44,769 bases of DNA, taken from the NCBI GenBank assembly GCA_001512435.1, contig LFRS01000168.1, forward strand, positions 1-44,769. The letters are read 5' to 3'. The translations under genes were made by a program, and so were the position numbers. The notes under the pieces are model-generated. The model made no database searches. It saw only the letters and a list, made by a program, of their open reading frames with translations, and was not told the DNA's origin. This DNA is from Halothermothrix sp. DTU029. GTDB lineage: Bacteria > Bacillota > Halanaerobiia > Halanaerobiales > DTU029. This document shows, one piece after another, positions 25,021 to 33,613 of the stretch. Positions within the stretch are counted from its first letter, which is position 1. Each line of letters starts with the position of its first letter.

Positions 25021-25048
25021 ACAGGAGCAGTGAAAAAGTGACTCCTGT
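25021..25048 (-). promoter_or_regulatory. Inverted repeat upstream of the small membrane protein/bamA genes
   Basis: A 7-bp perfect inverted repeat (ACAGGAG...CTCCTGT) with a 14-base centre lies 20 bases before the small gene's GTG. No T-run follows, so it is not a terminator. It could be an operator or an RNA hairpin near the ribosome binding site. Confidence 0.4.
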
Positions 25049-25132
25049 AAAAGCGGCTATTTCAATGATATTTGGCCTTTAATTCTGTTTATAAGGCAGA
25101 TAAGCCTCAATTTTACTATTTTGCTCCTTTTA

Positions 25133-25717
25133 TCAACCTTCTTTTATCAACTTAGCCAGTTTGCCCCGGATACGCCTGATGGCTTTTTTCTGTAATCTAT
25201 ATAAATAGGAAAGACTGATACCCAACTCCCGGGCCAGAAGACTGGCGTTTTTGTCAGCCAGATAAATCCCCTCAATAATAGCCCTTTCCTTAAGGGGTAT
25301 TTCCTCCAGCACAGCTTTAACCCGATCAAACAAACACCTTAATTCTACTTCCCTTTCCAGATAATCATGGGAAACCTGTTTGATCTCCAGTAAAGGCCTG
25401 ATTCCTTCCTGCAAATAATCCAGAATCCGGCCCCGTATATGGTAGCTGGCAAAAGTGGCAAATTTAACACCCCGTTCCGGATCATAGGAATCCACTGCCT
25501 TAATCAGGCCAAGATTAGCCTCCTGAATCAGGTCCATCAGCACTTCCTCTCTACCGGCATATTGCCTTACTATTTTATAGACAAGGGGCTGATAGGCTTT
25601 AATCAATTCCTGCCGGGCTTCCAGAGACTCTTCTTTTTTATACAGCTCCCATAATTCCTGCTCTTCTGCCGGATTCAGGAGCCTGAATTTACAGATCTCT
25701 TTAAAATATAAATCCAT
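25133..25717 (-). CDS. Alternative RNA polymerase sigma factor (sigma-70 family)
   Basis: About 194 residues. It has a region 1.2-like start (DLYFKEICKFRLLNPAEEQE), region 2 (LVYKIVRQY, DLIQEANLGLIKAVDSYDPE and KFATFASYHIRGRILDYL, including the -10 recognition helix) and region 4 with a helix-turn-helix (ASLLARELGISLSYLYRLQKK). Region 3 is almost absent. It is longer and closer to group 3 (FliA/SigB/SigF-like) than ECF factors. The ATG at 25717 has GGAAGG eight bases upstream. It lies 18 bases after tamB and before bamA in the same direction, so it is expressed with the outer-membrane assembly genes. No anti-sigma gene is recognisable. The target promoters are unknown; the WTGCAGG-N18-GAAT sites are candidates. 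Confidence 0.88.
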   Translation of the reverse strand: MDLYFKEICKFRLLNPAEEQELWELYKKEESLEARQELIKAYQPLVYKIVRQYAGREEVLMDLIQEANLGLIKAVDSYDPERGVKFATFASYHIRGRILDYLQEGIRPLLEIKQVSHDYLEREVELRCLFDRVKAVLEEIPLKERAIIEGIYLADKNASLLARELGISLSYLYRLQKKAIRRIRGKLAKLIKEG

Positions 25718-25735
25718 AACCATGACCTTCCTAAT

Positions 25736-28700
25736 CTAAAACTCATATTTTGTTTCTAAACTAAAGGAATATTCACCTTCACCCTGCCAACTACCTTCCA
25801 GAATCATATTTTCATCAAGGAAATATTGTAATTTTAATTCCTTGCCATAATCACCGTAGGGGAGCCTCTCTTCATTACCGATTATATTTACATATTCCAG
25901 ATAAAGCCGGTCATTAAGCCTTTTTCCAAGATAAAGGGAAAGCTGGTTGGCCCAGAGCCAGTTATAGGTATCTAATTCAAACCTATCCAGCTCAAAAACC
26001 TTCCGCAGGCTTTCCTGTACATCAGTAATAAAATCTAATTGAATCTGGTTATGGAGCCAGCGGAAAAACTCCCTGTAAACTACATCCCCCAGGTTACCAG
26101 AAACAAATTCCCCCAAACCACCCTTACTGGTCAAAATAGTCAGGATCTCCTCTTCACTCAAGGGGGGAGCAGAGGTAAAGGTAGCAATCATATTATTGGC
26201 TTTTCCATTTAACTGGACATTGATTCTGGCACCACCGACATTTGTCCAGGCATTTATATTCACCTGGGGAATATATCTGTCCTTTTCTACAAAGGATTGT
26301 TCAAATTTAGCCCTCCCATTTTGCAGGAAAAACTTATTATTATAAAAATCAAAGGTCCCCTGACTACTATAGAGTTCACCAAGGAGAGCCAGTTGGCCAC
26401 TGGTATTCTGGACCTTTAGCTGGCCTTCCTGGATCAAAACATTGATATTATTATTAAGCAAATAGACATCCTCTCCAGGATAGAGTACCAGGTCATATTT
26501 CCAGTTACCTATCCCTCCCATTACTGGCCATTCAAAGGGTAAACCTACATTTAAATTATGGGTCAGGAGTTCTGCTTCGATCATAGGTTCCCTGAAGGGG
26601 CCTCTTAATAAGCCTGTAAGATCAAAATATCCCTCTACAGAACCATGGGCAAAAGGCAGATTCTGTCCCTTTAATATTAAGTCCAGATTATTGTCCCTGG
26701 CAAAGGGATTGATAATACCTTCTATTTCTACCTGCCCATTGCCGTAGTTTCCTTTTATCTTTTTCAGGCTAATATCTTCTCCCTGAAAATGCACAAAACC
26801 ATTTAAATGTCTAAAATTTTCCGGTAAACGCAGGTCCAGTTCTCCCTCTTTAAGATATAAAAGCCCCTTTATCTCTAAATCTGATCCGGTAAGGGCCAGA
26901 TCCAGTTCAAGGTCACCTGTTAGAAGGCCGGCCATATAAGGGAAAGATGAGTCCAATACAGAAAGCAATTCCAGAGGGAAACTTTGTAATTCCATATTGG
27001 CCCTGGCCCTTCCCCCTTCTCTTAGATCAATTATACCTGCCAATTGCAGGGTTTGTCCCCTGGAAATATTTAATAATTGCTGGATAGACAGCAGGCCTCC
27101 CTCCTTGACCTCCAGGCTGCCCTCAATACCCTCTATCTCCATTCCTTCAATTAAGATATTCTCCAGGCAGGTATTCAGGAAGGCCTGAATATTATTCAGG
27201 TCTCCCTTCAGATCTCCTTCCAGGGCCAGTTGGCCCCTTATGTTTGCATCAATATATTTCTCCAGAAACTTATCTATAACTATCTCCTCACCCAGAACGT
27301 GGATATCCAGGTCAGGAAAAAGGTTGCCCCTGAAGAATATCCTGCTATCCTCTTTCTCCAGGTTGATCAATTGAAAATCCAGCCAGGCTGTTAAATCTTC
27401 TAAATTTCCCCTGAGGTATCCATCACCACTGATATAATAATCTGCCAGGAAAGCTTCTTCCAGAGCAGGAGGCAGTTCCAGAAAGAACAGATCAGAAATC
27501 CGGCCATGGTCTGTATTGGCACTGAGTTCCAGATAAGGTTCCAGTAGAAAATCCTTAATCTTTCCTCTAAGCCTGTATTCCTGGTCACCATTTTGCCAGA
27601 CAATATTCTCCAGGGCAAGATCCCCGGCATAATAATAAAAACTACCCTGGACCAGGCCCAGAGCTTCCCTCTGGTAGCTCAAACTGTGAATATCCAGGCT
27701 CCCGGAAAGAGCCGGTTCCAGGAAAGAACCGCTGAGCCTTCCCTCTATATTTATTTTCCCTTCCAGGTTTTCCTTCAAAGGCTTACCAAATAAATCTGTC
27801 AGGGACAAATCCTCCAGCTTATAATCCAGGGCAAACCTGTCTCCAGAGATAATACCTCCAGCCCACATGTTGGCTTCAGCCTGCTTCAGCAGAAACTCTT
27901 CCAGTAAAAATTTATCTCTCTCTTTCTTTAACTTAAAGGCCAGCTGATCAATAAAAAGCTCCTGATTACTAATATAAAGACTGGTATTCCGGGATTTCCC
28001 CTGAATCATTATTTCCGCCTGTTCCAGGGGCCCCTTAATAGTCAAAACTGTTTCCAGGCTGCCATTTAAGGGAAGCCGGCCCAATTCTCCTCCGGCCAGA
28101 TTCAAAATAGTTTTTAGATCCAGGCCAATAGAAGAAATACTGGCATCGATAAGGGGTTTGCCAGACAAGAGGTCTATCCTGGCCATACCCTGAATAAGAT
28201 TGTCACTATAATTAAGGGCTATCTCCTCCAGGCAGATTTCTCCCTGGCTGTAATTTAAGCTTGCTGCCAGATTATCATAATGTATTCCATAGATTAAACC
28301 TTCTTCACTATAGAGAGATAAAGCTACTATAGGTGATAGGATGGTCCCCTTCACTGAACCATTAAGCCTGAGCTTTCCCTTCAAATCCGGATCAGGCTCA
28401 ATTTTCAACCCGGATTCATTCATCAGGCCAGCCAGATTCAGGGAATCACCAGCAAAGTTCAGGTTTAAATCCCCATCCCTAAGCAGGCCCAGTTCTCCAC
28501 TAAAGGCCAATTTACCCCACTGGCCCAATAATTCCCCTTCCTGCAAGAGCAGCCTCTGGCCAGTTAAATAAAAATTGCTGTTTATATGATTAAAATTATA
28601 GTCTGCAAAAGATAAAGATAAGCCTGGCTCCACTAATTCCAGTTTGCCGGAAGCCAGTAGATTTTCAAAGGCCAGGCCATGGCCAAGGAAATTAACCATA

Positions 28701-30127
28701 ATATTCAGTTTCCCTCCTATTGCCAGCCCAGGTATAGGCAAGAGGGGAGTACTGCCACTGGCCTCTAAATCCTGCAAGAGGGCAAGATCCAGGTAATGTC
28801 CTTCCAGATTAAAACTATAATTATCATTTCTATTATAAATACCGTTTATGCTTAATTGTCCCGTATCTCCCAGGATAAAATTGAGTTTATCCAGATAGAG
28901 ATTACCCTGATTATAACGTGCTTTTCCTACCAGGTTTTCCAGCTTAATATTATTAATACTACCTTCAGCCATGGATAAATCGAGATTTATAGCCATATTG
29001 GCAGGAAATCCAGCCAGGGAAATATCCAGGGCTACCATACCATCAAGGGATAGATACTCTGGCCAAAAATCAATTTCCTTTAGCTGAAATTGATTGGACT
29101 TTAAATTAGCAAAGACTTCCATCTCCTCGCCAAAGAGATCATCAACCCACCCACTTAATTTAAGGGGATTCCCATTCAGGAAAAACTCGATTCCCTCTGT
29201 ATAAAGTACCCCTCCGGTGGAATCAAAGCTGAGGGTGCCAGAAAGATTTTCCAGGTTTAGCCTTTCCTCTCTTCCCTCCTGCCAAAAAGAAAACTCCCCC
29301 CGGGTATCTTTGAAAACAAAGCTGCTATTATAACTTTCCACCAGGTCCTTATTGCCAGAGACAAAGAGTAGTGGCTTCACATCCCCCTCCAGCTTGTCTA
29401 TAGCAAGGGGCAGAAGAGCAAAATCCAGCCCTCCTGGATAGGGAGCCAAGTCAGTAAGGGCAAGATAATCACTCTCCAGGACAGCCTGCCATTGCCCACT
29501 GGCCAGGGAAAAGGTCAAGTCCAGATTATCTAGCTCCAGATCTTCCAGCTGGAATTGCTGCCAGACTAATCTATCAAGGAGCAAATTAGCGGCTAATTTA
29601 ATCTGGCAATCTTCAGGACCAGAGCTTTTTACCAGTAAATCAATATCCTCCAGTGTAAATTGATTCTGCCAGTCTATAAAAGTTAATTGACCATCATTAA
29701 CCCTGAATTGGCAGGCTGGTAATAGGGGCAGCCTGTCAATAAAGGCAAAGATATCAAAATCTCCCTCCCCCAGGTCCTTATTATTAGCTATCTCTATCAA
29801 GGGGCTTTCCAGGTTAATATAATTCAAGGCAATGGCAAAATTCCCATCACTAATAAAACTAAAAAGATTGTAGTATATATTTAGCTCAGGGGTGGAGATA
29901 GAGAAGTTTTGCTCTAATGAATTTATTTGTACATCTTTTAAAGTAATCTGGTTTACAGGCCAGAAGATAAAGCTACCTACCTCTAGCTCTATTTGATAAT
30001 TCTTCTCCAGATAGGCAAAGATCTCTTCCTCCAGATTATAAAATAAACCACGAATATTATAAATAAAAATAGAGGCCAGAATTACAAACATAAGTAATAC
30101 AATTAAAAATAAATGCTTATATCTCAT
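25736..30127 (-). CDS. tamB: TamB-like AsmA-family envelope lipid-transport protein
   Basis: 1463 residues. One N-terminal anchor (about 6-28) is followed by a very long repetitive beta-rich region typical of the TamB beta-taco groove. The C-terminal DUF490/TamB domain is recognisable (INVQLNGKANNMIATFTS, PPLSEEEILTILTSK, YLGKRLNDRLYLEY) and ends in Phe. TamB spans the periplasm and carries phospholipids to the outer membrane, with an Omp85 partner. The ATG at 30127 has GGGAGGTG five bases upstream; a longer ORF to 30193 lacks an RBS. It heads the tamB-sigma-bamA-skp-lpxD operon from a sigma-A-like promoter. Confidence 0.93.
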   Translation of the reverse strand: MRYKHLFLIVLLMFVILASIFIYNIRGLFYNLEEEIFAYLEKNYQIELEVGSFIFWPVNQITLKDVQINSLEQNFSISTPELNIYYNLFSFISDGNFAIALNYINLESPLIEIANNKDLGEGDFDIFAFIDRLPLLPACQFRVNDGQLTFIDWQNQFTLEDIDLLVKSSGPEDCQIKLAANLLLDRLVWQQFQLEDLELDNLDLTFSLASGQWQAVLESDYLALTDLAPYPGGLDFALLPLAIDKLEGDVKPLLFVSGNKDLVESYNSSFVFKDTRGEFSFWQEGREERLNLENLSGTLSFDSTGGVLYTEGIEFFLNGNPLKLSGWVDDLFGEEMEVFANLKSNQFQLKEIDFWPEYLSLDGMVALDISLAGFPANMAINLDLSMAEGSINNIKLENLVGKARYNQGNLYLDKLNFILGDTGQLSINGIYNRNDNYSFNLEGHYLDLALLQDLEASGSTPLLPIPGLAIGGKLNIMVNFLGHGLAFENLLASGKLELVEPGLSLSFADYNFNHINSNFYLTGQRLLLQEGELLGQWGKLAFSGELGLLRDGDLNLNFAGDSLNLAGLMNESGLKIEPDPDLKGKLRLNGSVKGTILSPIVALSLYSEEGLIYGIHYDNLAASLNYSQGEICLEEIALNYSDNLIQGMARIDLLSGKPLIDASISSIGLDLKTILNLAGGELGRLPLNGSLETVLTIKGPLEQAEIMIQGKSRNTSLYISNQELFIDQLAFKLKKERDKFLLEEFLLKQAEANMWAGGIISGDRFALDYKLEDLSLTDLFGKPLKENLEGKINIEGRLSGSFLEPALSGSLDIHSLSYQREALGLVQGSFYYYAGDLALENIVWQNGDQEYRLRGKIKDFLLEPYLELSANTDHGRISDLFFLELPPALEEAFLADYYISGDGYLRGNLEDLTAWLDFQLINLEKEDSRIFFRGNLFPDLDIHVLGEEIVIDKFLEKYIDANIRGQLALEGDLKGDLNNIQAFLNTCLENILIEGMEIEGIEGSLEVKEGGLLSIQQLLNISRGQTLQLAGIIDLREGGRARANMELQSFPLELLSVLDSSFPYMAGLLTGDLELDLALTGSDLEIKGLLYLKEGELDLRLPENFRHLNGFVHFQGEDISLKKIKGNYGNGQVEIEGIINPFARDNNLDLILKGQNLPFAHGSVEGYFDLTGLLRGPFREPMIEAELLTHNLNVGLPFEWPVMGGIGNWKYDLVLYPGEDVYLLNNNINVLIQEGQLKVQNTSGQLALLGELYSSQGTFDFYNNKFFLQNGRAKFEQSFVEKDRYIPQVNINAWTNVGGARINVQLNGKANNMIATFTSAPPLSEEEILTILTSKGGLGEFVSGNLGDVVYREFFRWLHNQIQLDFITDVQESLRKVFELDRFELDTYNWLWANQLSLYLGKRLNDRLYLEYVNIIGNEERLPYGDYGKELKLQYFLDENMILEGSWQGEGEYSFSLETKYEF

Positions 30128-30152
30128 CTCCTCACCTCCCTGCCACAAGTTC

Positions 30153-30181
30153 ATAATATTATATTTAACTGGCTTAATCAA
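30153..30181 (-). promoter_or_regulatory. sigma-A-like promoter for the tamB-bamA operon
   Basis: TTGATT, 17 bases, TATTAT on the minus strand, between the terminator after the S55 peptidase gene and the tamB start. Matches are four of six and five of six to the sigma-A consensus. Confidence 0.55.
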
Positions 30182-30202
30182 GTTTCTTATCATGTATTTA
30201 AT

Positions 30203-30240
30203 GGAAAAATACCCTGACAGAAACTCCTTCCATCAGGGCA
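30203..30240 (-). terminator. Intrinsic terminator after the S55 peptidase-like gene
   Basis: On the minus strand CCCTGA and TCAGGG (30212-30238) form the stem, with inner GAA/TTC pairing, followed by TATTTTT. It separates the mreB-S55 unit from tamB. Confidence 0.7.
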
Positions 30241-30271
30241 TTCCTATAAGAATACTTTAGCTTTTTAAGAC

Positions 30272-32086
30272 TTACACACTGCCAGGAGCAGTATTTTCTG
30301 TCACTTCTTCAATATTAAAATCGATTACAAGATTACCTTCCAGAACATAATCAGTAGCATGGATTTCTTTTATCTCCCGGTATGAATTTTGCTCCCTGAT
30401 CTTTCTATCTGAATCAGGCCTTTTTTCCTCTTTTTCTTCTGTTTCAATTACATCATCCCCAGGGCTATTCTCTCTGGCCTGTCTTTCTTCCTGATTCTCT
30501 CCTTCTTCTTCTGTTTCTTCAATTTCCTGTTCAGGAACATAATAAGCAGGATAAACCTGCAGAATCAATTCATTATTCCTGGGCCTAGCCAGGTAATCCT
30601 TAAGGATTGATTCTAAGTCTTTATAGCCTTCAACAATAGCCTGTTTGGCCTCTGCCAATTCATAATCCTCATCAGGCAGAGCCTGGTAAGAAATCCCGGT
30701 AAGCCCTCCATCAATCACCAGGCTAGCATTGCCAGGATTAATATCATCTGGCAGTTTAAAGGCAATATTCTGGACAACCGGGTCAGAACGGTAAGGTAAC
30801 AAAGTAACCTCTATCTCCAGGGTATCCCCTGCCTTAATTTTTTCATTTAAAATCCTGGCTTCCTGAATCAAGGCAACATTATCCAGATTACTGATCTCCA
30901 CATCCACTTTAATATCTATTAACTCTACCTTCTTAAAAGGATTGATATTGATGATATTCATCAATTCATATAGTTCATATAAGGCTGTAGCAGCAATATC
31001 AGATCTGCTATAAAAGACATTTTCCCTCTCCAGGCCAAGCTCAGGCAAACCCTTTCCTGTAATCTTTAGCTTAACCCGGGCAGTACCCTTACCTACTCTA
31101 TCCAGGGTAGAATCTATAGCCTGTAAAGAAACATTGGTAATCAGGGATGTCAAATAATCCTCATCTTTGATCAGCTGAACATTTACAATTTCAGATTTAT
31201 CCCGCTCCTGGTCCTTGACCTTGACCGATAAGGGAATTATTCTAGGAACCTTCTGCAGGGTTCCGGCCAGGCCTGCATTGCGGTCAACAGTAACTGAACC
31301 AATCAGCTCATCAGTTGGAGACCCTAATTTAAAAGGGCTGGAAATGCTGGGGATAATAGCATTAATATAGGCCCGGCTTAATAAATAATCCACCTCTCCC
31401 TTATTGGTAAAAGAATGCCCCAGGGCCAGTATATTTCCACCCTCCATATAGGTTAAGGTACCAATAGCGGCTATATTTACATCCCCTCTAACCAGTTGAA
31501 CAGCTACCGCACTTCCTTCCTCCAGGGCTTCCTCTGTGTCAGTTCTGGCACCTAAACCTCCACCCTGGAGAACCTGAAAGCCCAGGTTTTCAAATACCTT
31601 CCTGGTTCTCTGAAAGGCCCTGCCCTGCATCCCACTGATATATAAGGGAGTATTTAAAGGAAAACCCCGGAATCCTTTTTCACCAGTTTGGCCAGTGGAT
31701 TCCAGGAGGGCCAGCATATCTTCAATAGGTGTAATCAGGCCAAAACGGTGGTCACTTAAGGACCAGCTATAGGCAATAGCCCCGATTAATTTGCCATCAA
31801 TATAAACAGGGCTGCCACTCATCCCGGAGGCTATACCACCTATTTCCTCGATTTTTTCTCCATAAGCCCTAAACAAAATCAGGCCAGTATTTAAATCCCC
31901 CTGAATTATATCTATTATCTTAACGGGAAATTCCTCTACCTTATAACCCTGGAAAACCGTCCTGGCAACTCCTTCCATGTCTGGCTTGATTTCATTAAGT
32001 TTCATTATTGCTTTTCCCTTTGCTGCTATAGATAATACTAGAACTAAGGCTAGAACATATATAAATAATCTCCTATTAGCTTTCAA
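30272..32086 (-). CDS. SpoIVB peptidase (S55)-like envelope serine protease
   Basis: 604 residues from a TTG with AAAGGA about nine bases upstream. After a signal peptide (about 1-26) comes an S55 domain: IGGIASGMSGSPVYIDGKLI (Ser90) and later LALGHSFTNKGEVDYL (His224). In Bacillus SpoIVB the equivalent His precedes the Ser, so the motif order is reversed here, a layout I believe is shared by other non-sporulation S55-domain proteins. The middle is beta-rich, and the end is an acidic, charged low-complexity stretch (about 520-580). It lies 22 bases after mreB and before tamB, which suggests an envelope function, not necessarily sporulation. Catalytic activity is inferred. Confidence 0.8.
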   Translation of the reverse strand: MKANRRLFIYVLALVLVLSIAAKGKAIMKLNEIKPDMEGVARTVFQGYKVEEFPVKIIDIIQGDLNTGLILFRAYGEKIEEIGGIASGMSGSPVYIDGKLIGAIAYSWSLSDHRFGLITPIEDMLALLESTGQTGEKGFRGFPLNTPLYISGMQGRAFQRTRKVFENLGFQVLQGGGLGARTDTEEALEEGSAVAVQLVRGDVNIAAIGTLTYMEGGNILALGHSFTNKGEVDYLLSRAYINAIIPSISSPFKLGSPTDELIGSVTVDRNAGLAGTLQKVPRIIPLSVKVKDQERDKSEIVNVQLIKDEDYLTSLITNVSLQAIDSTLDRVGKGTARVKLKITGKGLPELGLERENVFYSRSDIAATALYELYELMNIININPFKKVELIDIKVDVEISNLDNVALIQEARILNEKIKAGDTLEIEVTLLPYRSDPVVQNIAFKLPDDINPGNASLVIDGGLTGISYQALPDEDYELAEAKQAIVEGYKDLESILKDYLARPRNNELILQVYPAYYVPEQEIEETEEEGENQEERQARENSPGDDVIETEEKEEKRPDSDRKIREQNSYREIKEIHATDYVLEGNLVIDFNIEEVTENTAPGSV

Positions 32087-32108
32087 AATACCAAATCCTT
32101 TCTAAATT

Positions 32109-33137
32109 TTAACGTTTGTAACCAAGACCGTCATATGTTATCAGGGAATCAGTCAATTTATCCATTTCTTCCAGTGCATGTCCAGTACCCCTGGCCACAC
32201 AGGTAAGAGGATCATCAGCCAGAAAGACAGGTATGTCTGTCTCCTTACTCAATAAGGTGGTCATGCCACTCAATAAAGAGCCTCCTCCGGTCATAATAAT
32301 TCCTCGATCCATTATGTCAGCAGATAACTCTGGGGGAGTTTGTTCCAGTACACTTCTTACTGCATCAAGGATAGCATTAATTGGTTCCGAAAAGGCCTCC
32401 ACTGTCTCTCTTGAAGTCATGACCAGATTTTTCGGCAAACCGGAAATAACACTCCTACCCCTTACTTCATACTCCTTATCTTCTTCCACATAGGCAGCAC
32501 CTATATTGACCTTAATCTCTTCAGCTGTTTTTTCTCCTATTATCAAATTATATTTATCCCGGATATAACGGATCAGGGCATTATCAAAACGATCCCCGCC
32601 AATCCGTAAAGATTTGCTAACAACAATTCCTCCCAGGGATATTACTGCAATCTCTGTGGTTCCACCACCTATATCTATAATCATACTACCACTGGGATCA
32701 GCTATAGGTAGACCAGCACCAATTGCTGCAGCAAGAGGCTCTTCTATCAAAGAAGCATGACGGGCTCCAATCTGTATGGCGGATTCCAGGACAGCCCTTT
32801 TTTCCACACCGGTTATACCTACTGGCACACAGACCATCACTGAAGGTTTAAAGAGGTGTCTTTTCCGGATAGCCGTACTGATAAAATGTTTCAACATAAT
32901 CTCAGTTACCTCAAAATCAGCAATAACCCCTTCCTTCATTGGCCTGATGGCCACTATATTTCCAGGAGTTCTTCCCAACATTCTTCTGGCTTCTGTTCCT
33001 ACAGCTACTGGTTTATTGGTATTGGTATCGATTGCTATAACTGACGGCTCCTGCAGGATAATCCCTTTTCCCTCTTCAAAAACAATTACATTGGCAGTAC
33101 CAAGGTCGATTCCGATTCTTTTCGATAGAGCAAACAT
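32109..33137 (-). CDS. mreB: Rod-shape actin homologue MreB/Mbl
   Basis: 342 residues. Actin-fold ATP-binding signatures are present: IGIDLGTANVIVF (phosphate 1), MIDIGGGTTEIAVISLGG (phosphate 2) and IIMTGGGSLLSG (adenosine). VAIRPMKEGVIADFEV and EEPLAAAIGAGLP are classic MreB. It organises peptidoglycan synthesis along the cell. The spoIIID-mbl neighbourhood of Bacillus is conserved, so Mbl is the likely subtype. The ATG has AAGGGGG about ten bases upstream. A WTGCAGG-N18-GAAT promoter lies directly upstream. Confidence 0.96.
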   Translation of the reverse strand: MFALSKRIGIDLGTANVIVFEEGKGIILQEPSVIAIDTNTNKPVAVGTEARRMLGRTPGNIVAIRPMKEGVIADFEVTEIMLKHFISTAIRKRHLFKPSVMVCVPVGITGVEKRAVLESAIQIGARHASLIEEPLAAAIGAGLPIADPSGSMIIDIGGGTTEIAVISLGGIVVSKSLRIGGDRFDNALIRYIRDKYNLIIGEKTAEEIKVNIGAAYVEEDKEYEVRGRSVISGLPKNLVMTSRETVEAFSEPINAILDAVRSVLEQTPPELSADIMDRGIIMTGGGSLLSGMTTLLSKETDIPVFLADDPLTCVARGTGHALEEMDKLTDSLITYDGLGYKR

Positions 33138-33177
33138 CTGACTATTTCCCCCTTATTAGCTGACTATTATTATATAT

Positions 33178-33206
33178 ATTCTCTATTAGGTTTTTTTCTC
33201 CTGCAA
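33178..33206 (-). promoter_or_regulatory. mreB promoter (WTGCAGG-N18-GAAT class)
   Basis: The minus strand reads TTGCAGGA, with 18 bases between GCAGG and GAATATAT, in the gap between spoIIID and mreB. It is the fifth intergenic instance of this signature in the window. Confidence 0.6.
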
Positions 33207-33234
33207 TTTATTTTTAATTCCTCCTGTTCAAAAA

Positions 33235-33495
33235 CTACTGGCGTTTTTTTAGCTTTTTATACTTTTTCCTCGTTGCCTCTCCTCCCCTGATATGTCTCTC
33301 GGCCTTATTAAATTCAAGTACTTGCTTAACCCTTTTGGCCAGCTCCGGGTCCACCTTCAACAAACGCTCAGTGACATCCTTATGTATGGTACTCTTACTC
33401 ACCCCATAGACCTTTGCTGTCTGGCGAACTGTGGCTTTTGTCTCATAAATATAATTTGCGACCTCTTTCACCCGTTCCTGTATATAGTCCTTCAA
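33235..33495 (-). CDS. spoIIID: Sporulation transcription factor SpoIIID
   Basis: 86 residues. YIQERVKEVANYIYETKATV, the helix-turn-helix VRQTAKVYGVSKSTIHKDV and the C-terminal basic helix HIRGGEATRKKYKK are near-identical in pattern to Bacillus SpoIIID, a mother-cell regulator. The start is a TTG with GGGGGG seven bases upstream; a longer ORF to 33564 lacks homology in its first 23 residues. A candidate sigma-E promoter precedes it. It marks the organism as a spore former or recent descendant of one. Confidence 0.95.
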   Translation of the reverse strand: MKDYIQERVKEVANYIYETKATVRQTAKVYGVSKSTIHKDVTERLLKVDPELAKRVKQVLEFNKAERHIRGGEATRKKYKKLKKRQ

Positions 33496-33531
33496 TCTGA
33501 TTCCCCCCACATAGAAACCAATACTAATTAA

Positions 33532-33561
33532 TGTATATGCAGCCCTTTGGGGGAAATATAC
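33532..33561 (-). promoter_or_regulatory. Candidate sigma-E promoter of spoIIID
   Basis: The minus strand has GTATATT, 15 bases, CATATACA, close to the sporulation sigma-E consensus (KMATATT / CATACAMT, about 14-15 bases). Bacillus spoIIID is sigma-E dependent. The match is partial at the -10. Confidence 0.35.
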
Positions 33562-33562
33562 C

Positions 33563-33597
33563 ACAGAAAAAAATCCGGTACTTTCATACCGGAGGAT
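33563..33597 (-). terminator. Intrinsic terminator after the spoIIQ-like gene
   Basis: A perfect stem CCGGTA/TACCGG (33575-33592) with a 6-base loop, followed on the minus strand by ATTTTTTT. It overlaps the -35 region proposed for spoIIID. Confidence 0.88.
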
Positions 33598-33613
33598 AAA
33601 AGATAATTAGGAC

